NCBI GenBank assembly: GCA_022841795.1
Contig: JALHQU010000025.1
Span: 1-56,066 of the forward strand
Length of the DNA: 56,066 nucleotides
Direction of reading: 5' to 3'
From: Fimbriiglobus sp.
GTDB lineage: Bacteria; Planctomycetota; Planctomycetia; Gemmatales; Gemmataceae
In this document: piece after piece, positions 50,085 through 56,066 of the stretch
Numbering within the stretch: the stretch's first letter is position 1
Layout: every line of letters begins with the position of its first letter
Notes under the pieces: generated by a model
Databases searched by the model: none
What the model was told of the DNA's origin: nothing
What the model saw: only the letters and a program-made list of their open reading frames with translations
Program-made: the position numbers and the translations under genes

Positions 50085-50091
50085 AGCAGAG

Positions 50092-50865
50092 TCACGCCGC
50101 CGCCAGCAGTTCGCTCGGCTCGAACTTGTTCGCCCACTCGATCAGGTTGTCGAACAGTTGGCGGTCGAGGGCGGACGCGGTCTCCGCCTCCGGGTGCCAC
50201 TGCGTGCCGATGCAGAACCACGTCTCGTCCGTCGTCTCGATCGCCTCGATCACCCCGTCCGGCGCTCTCGCCCCCACCCGCAGGCTGCGGCCGAGCTGGT
50301 TCACCGCCTGGTGGTGGGTGCTGTTCACCCGGTGCTCCGGCGCCCCGAAGATGTCCTCCAGGGTGGACTTCGGCTCCACGTTCACCATGTGCCGGTGCGG
50401 GCCGCCGCTCGGGTCGAAGTGCGGCATCGCCTTCGGGTGGTCGGTCGGCAGGTGCAGGAACAGGGTGCCGCCGCAGTGGACGTTCAGCAGCTGCATGCTC
50501 GACCCGACGGCCAGCAGCGGCAGCCGGCGGTCGGCCACCTTCTCCATCAGGTAGCGGTCGGCGTCCTCCCGCCGCGGGTGCATCGGCTGCACCGCGTTGG
50601 TCAGCTGCTGGCCGTTCCGCCGCGGGTCCAGGTCCAGCCCGCCGATCATGACCACCCCGGACAGGGTGTCGAGCAGGCGGTCGAGTTCGGCGAAGTTGTC
50701 CTTCCGCACCGGCGGCAGGATCACCGGCAGGCCGTTCGCCGCCAGCACCGCGTCCAGGTACCCGGCGTTCAGCCGCAGGTACGCGGCCGAGTTCTTCGGG
50801 GCGTAGAAGTCGGTGGTGATGCCGACGAGCGGGCGGGGCGGCGAAGCGGGAACGCGGGCGGGCAT
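50092..50865 (-). CDS. Class I amidotransferase-like (peptidase C26) protein lacking Cys
   Basis: A 257-residue protein of the gamma-glutamyl-gamma-aminobutyrate hydrolase (PuuD/C26) family: PLVGITTDFY, GGLDLDPRRNGQ, HQAVNQLG and the His-Glu pair in GTQWHPEAE. The nucleophile elbow, normally LGICRGMQ, reads LAVGSSMQ, with Gly 121 where the Cys should be. Gln amidase chemistry is therefore unlikely, and it may be a binding or regulatory homologue. ATG at 50865 with GGAGG ten bases upstream. Confidence 0.8.
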   Translation of the reverse strand: MPARVPASPPRPLVGITTDFYAPKNSAAYLRLNAGYLDAVLAANGLPVILPPVRKDNFAELDRLLDTLSGVVMIGGLDLDPRRNGQQLTNAVQPMHPRREDADRYLMEKVADRRLPLLAVGSSMQLLNVHCGGTLFLHLPTDHPKAMPHFDPSGGPHRHMVNVEPKSTLEDIFGAPEHRVNSTHHQAVNQLGRSLRVGARAPDGVIEAIETTDETWFCIGTQWHPEAETASALDRQLFDNLIEWANKFEPSELLAAA

Positions 50866-50980
50866 CAGCGGGGTCCCTCCGTGGGCGAACGGGCCGGGGC
50901 GTCATGCCCCGCCTGGCATCTCTGAGTTCGGAGTGTAAACCGATCCGGATTTCGGGTGCAAGCCGAAGTTGCGGCGGGGG

Positions 50981-51409
50981 TCACGGCACCCCCACCTCCC
51001 GCTTCACCGCCTTGTACCAGTTGCGGAACCAGCCGGCCTTCACCCGGGTCCGGCCGGTGTCCTCCATCACCGTCACCAGCATCTTCTTCACCTCGCGGTC
51101 GGTCTTCTTCCCCCGCACCCGCCGCACCGCGTCGGCCAGCACCCGCTCGAACCCGCCGCGGTCCACCCGCCCGCTCGCGCCGACCATCGCCGCCAGTTGC
51201 TCGCTCATCGCCTGCACCACCGCGCTCTCCAACACATAGCCCTCGGCGGTACACACCGCCGCCAGGTCGGCGCGGGCGGCCTCCACCGCCACCCCGAGCT
51301 GGATGGCGATCTGCAGGATCTCCCGCTCCTCGTTGCGGTCGATGTACTTGTCGTCGTACCCGCGGAGGTGAATCTCGTTCACCAGCCGGGCTTTCACGTC
51401 GGTCGTCAT
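50981..51409 (-). CDS. Conserved hypothetical, all-helical
   Basis: A 142-residue charged, probably soluble helical protein (YIDRNEEREILQIAIQLGVA, then VKKMLVTVMEDTGRTR). No signal peptide or membrane segment is seen. The profile recalls TerB-like tellurite-resistance folds but is not a clear match. It lies 115 bases upstream of the C26-like gene on the same strand; the pair may be an operon. Confidence 0.55.
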   Translation of the reverse strand: MTTDVKARLVNEIHLRGYDDKYIDRNEEREILQIAIQLGVAVEAARADLAAVCTAEGYVLESAVVQAMSEQLAAMVGASGRVDRGGFERVLADAVRRVRGKKTDREVKKMLVTVMEDTGRTRVKAGWFRNWYKAVKREVGVP

Positions 51410-51516
51410 GGCGACGGGGTCGTGGGGTGTACTGTCGGATTCGGCCGGCGGCGCGAGTTCTTTTTCCGGCCGGGGGTGATTATACCGTTCCTGTTCGCAC
51501 CGCTCCGGGTCTGCTC

Positions 51517-53037
51517 ATGTCCGCGCCCGCTTCCACCGCCGCCGGCCCGTCCGCCCCGCTGCCCGGCGCGCGGGCGGCGCTCGCCCTGCTGCTGGTCATC
51601 AACCTGTTCAACTACATCGACCGGCAGGTGCTGTCGGCGGTGGTGCCGAAGCTGAAGCGGGACGCCAGCCTGTTCGCCCCGGACGACCCGTACCGGCAGA
51701 CCAAGGTGGGGGCGCTGGCCACCGCGTTCATGGTGGCGTACATGGTCCTGTCCCCACTGTTCGCTCGCGCCGGGGACTTCGTGCGGCGGTGGTGGCTGGT
51801 CGGCATCGGCGTCACCTTGTGGAGTCTCGCCAGCGGCAGTTCCGGCCTCGCCACCGGGTTCTGGCTGCTGCTGCTCACCCGCTGCTTCGTCGGGGTGGGC
51901 GAAGCCGCCTACGGGCCGATCGCCCCGGCCATGCTGTCCGACCTGTACCCCGCGGCCATGCGGGGGAAGATCATGGCGTGGTTCTACGTCGCCATCCCGG
52001 TCGGGTCGGCCCTCGGGTTCGTCATCGGCGGGCAGTTGGCCGAACACTTCGGCTGGCGGCACGCCTTCTGGGTGACGTACATCGGCCTCGTGCCGGCCGC
52101 CCTGTGCTTCTTCTTCCGCGACCCGCCGCGGGCCGCCGACGCGAAATCGTCCGGCGGGCAGTCGTACCTGGCGGTGCTGAAGGAGGTGAGCCGCATCCGC
52201 TCGTTCCTGCTGCTGACGGCTGGGATGACGGCGTCCACGTTCGTCCTCGGCGGGGTGGCGGTGTGGGTGCCGGAGTACATCTTCCAGCGGGAAGCCAAGT
52301 TTGTGCTGAACGACGCCGTCCTCGTCAAACTGGCGGACGACAAGGAGTACCGCACCCTGGACGGCGAGACGCGGCTGGTGCCGGACGCCGTGACGGACAA
52401 GCTGGCGCCGGCCGCGGGTGACAACCCGCTGTCGTACCGCGAGTGGGAGAAGGTGCTGACCGACCGGCTGACGAAGGAGGAGATCGCCCAGCACGGCGAA
52501 CTGCTCAACACCGCCGCCACCGCTCCGGATTCGATCTCGCTCGGGCAGATCGGCCTCGTGTTCGGCGGGATTACGGTGGTGGGCGGGCTGACGGCCACCA
52601 TCCTCGGCGGGATGCTCGGCGACTGGCTGCGGAACCGCGGAGTACGGGGGGCGTACTTCCACGTCGCCGGGTGGTCCACGCTGCTCGGGTTCCCATTGTT
52701 CGTGGCGTTCCTGTACACCCCGTTCCCCTACGGCTGGGGGCTGCTGTTCTTCGTCATCTTCTGCCTGTTCGCCAACACCGGCCCGGCGAACACGGTGCTG
52801 GCGAATGTGGTCCGCTCGCCGGTCCGGGCCACCGGGTTCGCCATCAACATCTTCGTCATCCACGCGCTCGGCGACGCCATCAGCCCGCCGATCATCGGGT
52901 TCGTGGCCGACAACACGACCCTGCACACCGCGTTCCTGGCGACATCGGCGTTCATCGTGCTGGCCGGCGGGCTGTGGGTGTGGGGGGCGAAGTACCTGGA
53001 CGACGACACGCGGCGGGCGGAATCGACGTCCGGCTGA
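51517..53037 (+). CDS. MFS transporter, spinster-like
   Basis: A 506-residue major facilitator with 12 predicted helices. The first helix region VINLFNYIDRQVLSAVVPKL and the GVGEAAYGPIAPAML stretch resemble the spinster-like group. Between about helices 7 and 8 (bases 52285-52545) there is an unusual charged insertion of about 85 residues. The substrate is unknown; AmpG-like muropeptide import is possible from context but not shown by motifs. ATG at 51517 without a strong ribosome site. Confidence 0.8.
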   Translation: MSAPASTAAGPSAPLPGARAALALLLVINLFNYIDRQVLSAVVPKLKRDASLFAPDDPYRQTKVGALATAFMVAYMVLSPLFARAGDFVRRWWLVGIGVTLWSLASGSSGLATGFWLLLLTRCFVGVGEAAYGPIAPAMLSDLYPAAMRGKIMAWFYVAIPVGSALGFVIGGQLAEHFGWRHAFWVTYIGLVPAALCFFFRDPPRAADAKSSGGQSYLAVLKEVSRIRSFLLLTAGMTASTFVLGGVAVWVPEYIFQREAKFVLNDAVLVKLADDKEYRTLDGETRLVPDAVTDKLAPAAGDNPLSYREWEKVLTDRLTKEEIAQHGELLNTAATAPDSISLGQIGLVFGGITVVGGLTATILGGMLGDWLRNRGVRGAYFHVAGWSTLLGFPLFVAFLYTPFPYGWGLLFFVIFCLFANTGPANTVLANVVRSPVRATGFAINIFVIHALGDAISPPIIGFVADNTTLHTAFLATSAFIVLAGGLWVWGAKYLDDDTRRAESTSG

Positions 53038-53090
53038 CCGCGTCGGGAATTATTAGACATTTTTTCACTACCGACTTTGACGCTCCACGA

Positions 53091-53133
53091 TCCTCCGGAA
53101 AAACTGTTCTTGTGAACAGTATCCCGGAGGAGG
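53091..53133 (+). promoter_or_regulatory. Hairpin sequestering a Shine-Dalgarno before leuS
   Basis: Outer 8-bp stem 53091-53098 with 53124-53131, inner 7-bp stem 53103-53109 with 53114-53120, loop TTGT. The 3' arm carries GGAGGAGG (53126-53133), six bases before an in-frame ATG at 53140. The region just upstream is AT-rich (TTTTTT at about 53059-53064), fitting a promoter or leader. It could act as a translational switch. Confidence 0.5.
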
Positions 53134-53277
53134 TTGGTCATGGCCGCTTGCACTCTCCCGCTCGCCTGGGTGTCGCTCTTGATTGGTTGCACCACCGCCG
53201 AACCCGGCGCCTTTCCCCACTGTCCGTCCGTCGATAAGCCATCTGTTCGGATTCTCACGGGACCGGGTTTCGCCAAA

Positions 53278-55890
53278 ATGCCGAGTTACAACCCCGCCGC
53301 GATCGAGCGCCGCTGGCAGCAGTTCTGGGACGCGAACAAGACGTTCCGCACCCCCGACCCCGGCACCCCGGAGGCGGCCGGCAAGCCGAAGTACTACATC
53401 CTCGACATGTTCCCGTACCCGAGCGGGAGCGGGCTGCACGTCGGCCACCCGGAGGGGTACACGGCCACCGACATCCTGGCCCGGTTCAAGCGGATGAACG
53501 GGTTCCACGTGCTGCACCCGATGGGGTGGGACGCCTTCGGCCTGCCGGCCGAGCAGCACGCCATCGCCACCGGCGAACACCCGAGCGTCAACACGCAGAA
53601 CAACGTCAACACCTTCCGCCGGCAGATCAAAAGCCTGGGGTTCAGCTACGACTGGGACCGCGAAGTTGACACGACAGACCCGGCGTATGTGAAGTGGACG
53701 CAGTGGATCTTCCTGACCATCTACGACACCTGGTACGACACGGCGGCGAAGAAGGGCCGGCCGATTAGCGAGCTGCCGATCCCCGCGGAGGTGACGGTGA
53801 AGGGCGAGGCGGCGGTGCGGGAGTACGTGGACGGACACCGGCTGGCCTACGAGAGCGAGGTGCCGGTGAACTGGTGCGCCGACCTTGGCACGGTGCTGGC
53901 GAACGAGGAGGTGATCGACGGCAAGAGCGAGCGCGGCGGGTTCCCGGTGGTGCGGATGCCGCTGAAGCAGTGGCTGATGCGGATCACGGCTTACGCCGAG
54001 CGGCTGATCGACGACCTGGCCCCGCTCGACTGGTCCGAGAGCATCAAGCAGATGCAGCGGAACTGGATCGGCAAGAGTGAAGGGGCCGAAGTCGATTTCA
54101 AGCTGGCCGACCACGACGTGACGATTCGGGTGTTCACAACCAGACCCGACACGCTATTCGGCGCCACCTACATGGTGCTGGCCCCGGAACACTCGCTGGT
54201 TGAGCAGATCACTACGGATGAGCAGCGGGCGGCGGTGAACGAGTACCGTCAGGTGGCGGCGCGGAAGTCGGACTTCGAGCGGACGGAACTGGCGAAGAAG
54301 AAGACCGGCGTGTTTACCGGGGCGTATGCCGTCAACCCGGTGAACGGCGAGAAGATCCCCGTGTGGATCGCCGACTACGTGCTGGCGACCTACGGCACCG
54401 GGGCGATCATGGCCGTGCCGGGGCACGACGAGCGCGACTTCGAGTTCGCCAGGCAGTTCAACCTGCCCGTCGTCACCGTCGTCACGCCGAACGAGAAATG
54501 GCTGAAGGAGACCGGCAGTACGCTGAACGACCTGAAGAAGGCGTACACCGACGACGGCGTGGCGGTGAACTCGCGGACGCCGGACGAACAGCTCGACCTG
54601 AACGGCCTGCCCACGGCCGACGCCAAGGCGAAAATCACCGCGTGGTTGGAGCAGCGAGGGTGGGGCACCGCGCGTGTGAACTACAAGCTGCGGGACTGGC
54701 TGTTCAGCCGGCAGCGGTACTGGGGCGAGCCGTTCCCGATCCTGCACGAGGTGGATGCGACCGGCAACCGCACCGGCGCGAAGCGGACGGTGCCGGTGAG
54801 CGAGTTGCCCGTCACGCTGCCCACCCTGGCCGACTTCAAACCGACCGGCTCGCCGGACGGTCCGCTGTCCAAAGCGACCGACTGGCTGACGGTGAAGCTT
54901 GATGGCAACACCTACCGCCGCGAGACGAACACCATGCCGCAGTGGGCCGGCAGTTGCTGGTACTACCTGCGGTACATCGACCCGCGGAACCCGCAGGCGT
55001 TCGCCGACGCCGGCAAGCTGAACCACTGGCTGCCGGTGGACCTGTACGTCGGCGGGGCGGAGCACGCCGTGCTGCACCTGCTGTACAGTCGGTTCTGGCA
55101 CAAGGTGCTGTTCGACCGCGGGTACGTGAACTGCCCGGAGCCGTTCCACAAGCTGGTCAACCAGGGCATGATCCTGGGCGAAGACGGGCAGAAGATGTCG
55201 AAGGCCCGCGGCAACGTCATCAACCCGGACAACGTGGTTGCCGAGTACGGGGCCGACTCGCTGCGGCTGTTCGAGATGTTCATGGGGCCGCTGGAGGCGG
55301 TGAAGCCGTGGAGTACGCAGGGGGTGGAAGGCGTTTACCGCTTCCTGGGCCGCGTGTGGCGGGTGTTCATCGACGACGCGGCGGAAACGGTCAAGCTGAA
55401 CGCGACCGTGCAGGATGTCGAGCCGACCCGCGAGGTTCTTCGGGAACTCCATCGCTGCATCAAGCGGGTGACGGAGGACACGGACGGCATGAAGTTCAAC
55501 ACCGCCATCGCCGGCATGATGGAGTTCACCAACTTCCTCACCAAGCAGACCGTTCGGCCGAAGTCGGTGCTGTCGCCGTTCGTGCTGCTGCTGGCCCCGT
55601 ATGCCCCGCACGTCGCCGAGGAACTGTGGGCGGCGTTGGGCCACAGGACCACGCTGGCCTACGAGCCGTGGCCGAAGTTCGACCCGGCGTTGTGCAAAGC
55701 GGACGAGATCGAAATCCCGGTGCAGGTGAACGGCAAGCTGAAAGCGAAGCTGTTGCTGCTGGCCGAGACAGACAACGCCGGGCTGGAAGCGGCGGCGCTG
55801 GCCGACGACGGGGTGAAGGCGGCGCTCGGCGGGAAGACGCCGAAGAAGGTAATCGTGGTGCCGAAGAAACTGGTGAACATCGTGATATAG
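53278..55890 (+). CDS. leuS: Leucyl-tRNA synthetase
   Basis: An 870-residue class Ia synthetase charging tRNA-Leu. It has the HIGH-type motif HVGH (54-57), the KMSKS-type KMSKA (639-643), a CP1 editing domain with [20 protein letters not shown] and [20 protein letters not shown], and a C-terminal anticodon domain. The ATG at 53278 ([13 protein letters not shown]) matches the usual family start. The frame is open upstream to an ATG at 53140 with a much better ribosome site; that product would add 46 residues with a lipobox-like LLIGC. Confidence 0.93.
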   Translation: MPSYNPAAIERRWQQFWDANKTFRTPDPGTPEAAGKPKYYILDMFPYPSGSGLHVGHPEGYTATDILARFKRMNGFHVLHPMGWDAFGLPAEQHAIATGEHPSVNTQNNVNTFRRQIKSLGFSYDWDREVDTTDPAYVKWTQWIFLTIYDTWYDTAAKKGRPISELPIPAEVTVKGEAAVREYVDGHRLAYESEVPVNWCADLGTVLANEEVIDGKSERGGFPVVRMPLKQWLMRITAYAERLIDDLAPLDWSESIKQMQRNWIGKSEGAEVDFKLADHDVTIRVFTTRPDTLFGATYMVLAPEHSLVEQITTDEQRAAVNEYRQVAARKSDFERTELAKKKTGVFTGAYAVNPVNGEKIPVWIADYVLATYGTGAIMAVPGHDERDFEFARQFNLPVVTVVTPNEKWLKETGSTLNDLKKAYTDDGVAVNSRTPDEQLDLNGLPTADAKAKITAWLEQRGWGTARVNYKLRDWLFSRQRYWGEPFPILHEVDATGNRTGAKRTVPVSELPVTLPTLADFKPTGSPDGPLSKATDWLTVKLDGNTYRRETNTMPQWAGSCWYYLRYIDPRNPQAFADAGKLNHWLPVDLYVGGAEHAVLHLLYSRFWHKVLFDRGYVNCPEPFHKLVNQGMILGEDGQKMSKARGNVINPDNVVAEYGADSLRLFEMFMGPLEAVKPWSTQGVEGVYRFLGRVWRVFIDDAAETVKLNATVQDVEPTREVLRELHRCIKRVTEDTDGMKFNTAIAGMMEFTNFLTKQTVRPKSVLSPFVLLLAPYAPHVAEELWAALGHRTTLAYEPWPKFDPALCKADEIEIPVQVNGKLKAKLLLLAETDNAGLEAAALADDGVKAALGGKTPKKVIVVPKKLVNIVI

Positions 55891-55961
55891 GCGAACGGTC
55901 GGCGTCAGCCGGCCGGTGGTTGCGCCCTTAACCACCGGCCGGCTGACGCCGACCGTTCGCC
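55890..55961 (+). repeat. 32-bp perfect inverted repeat after leuS
   Basis: Arms 55890-55921 and 55930-55961, loop GCGCCCTT. It begins at the last base of the leuS stop and ends two bases before the stop of the convergent gene, so it can terminate both. It is the longest perfect hairpin in the window. Confidence 0.88.
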
Positions 55962-55962
55962 A

Positions 55963-56066
55963 TCACGCCGCGTACAGGTTCAACTTCGCGTTCCCTGTCA
56001 CCTCGGCGAACGCCTTGCGGATCTGGTCGTGTGCGTCGCGGAGCAGAAACCCGGACTCGCGGCCTT
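55963..56066 (-). CDS. Unidentified protein, C-terminal fragment
   Basis: The window ends inside a - strand gene. The last 33 residues are readable: GRESGFLLRDAHDQIRKAFA, then EVTGNAKLNLYAA and TGA. Of the three frames only this one looks like a protein end, and it is convergent with leuS. It is too short to identify; a helical C-terminus is all that can be said. Confidence 0.5.
   Translation of the reverse strand, partial: GRESGFLLRDAHDQIRKAFAEVTGNAKLNLYAA

Noticed and set aside
53041-53277. T-box riboswitch upstream of leuS
   Set aside because: No T-box sequence or antiterminator is recognisable; only the SD-sequestering hairpin is supported.
12867-55961. Repeats considered as a CRISPR array
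   Set aside because: They are dispersed singly, have no regular spacers and no cas genes are present.

Overview
The window looks like a piece of a high-GC planctomycete chromosome, most likely from the Gemmataceae. The evidence is indirect. GC is very high, with long spurious open frames opposite real genes. A secreted protein carries the LNLEQxEDRTVP-type N-terminal motif typical of planctomycete surface proteins. There is a zinc-ribbon/PQQ-propeller protein, a Gfo/Idh oxidoreductase with a Tat signal, and many long perfect inverted repeats in the gaps between genes. No tRNA, rRNA, CRISPR array, transposase or phage gene was seen.

Region 1 (1-12,928, + strand) is a Tad/Flp pilus locus. In order it holds the end of a Flp pilin, prepilin peptidase (cpaA), cpaB, the secretin cpaC, the receiver/ParA-like cpaE, the ATPase cpaF, the inner-membrane pair tadB and tadC, a lipoprotein, a 54-residue membrane protein, an AAA+ ATPase and a TPR lipoprotein in the TadD position. 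Hairpin terminators lie after cpaA and after the first lipoprotein.

Region 2 (12,937-21,538, - strand) holds a HEAT-repeat membrane protein, a large SdrD_B-like/HExxH surface protein whose natural start is separated from the body by a G10 homopolymer that breaks the frame, a zinc-ribbon/PQQ-propeller protein, and an APH-fold kinase attached to the end of the nuo operon.

Region 3 (21,545-37,674, - strand) is a complete 14-subunit respiratory complex I operon in the order nuoA-B-C-D-E-F-[lipoprotein]-G-H-I-J-[26-codon mini-ORF]-K-L-M-N-[kinase]. Most junctions overlap or lie within about 20 bases of each other. The remaining junctions (C/D, G/H, H/I, I/J, M/N) hold strong hairpins. A TGTGA-N6-TCACA palindrome and a terminator-like hairpin lie just upstream of nuoA.

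Region 4 (37,845-53,037, mostly + strand) is mixed. It has a YbjN-like protein, two small - strand genes, a Tat-exported Gfo/Idh oxidoreductase, an S9 glutamyl-endopeptidase-like protease, a NamZ-type (DUF1343) muramidase, a secreted hypothetical protein, a DoxX-like protein, a sodium:solute symporter overlapping a MurQ-sugar kinase fusion, a class I amidotransferase-like protein lacking its cysteine, a small hypothetical protein and an MFS transporter. NamZ, the symporter and the MurQ-kinase fusion together suggest salvage of N-acetylmuramic acid from peptidoglycan.

Region 5 (53,038-56,066) has leuS, preceded by a hairpin that buries a strong Shine-Dalgarno and an in-frame leader with a lipobox-like stretch, then a 32-bp inverted repeat and the end of an unidentified - strand gene.
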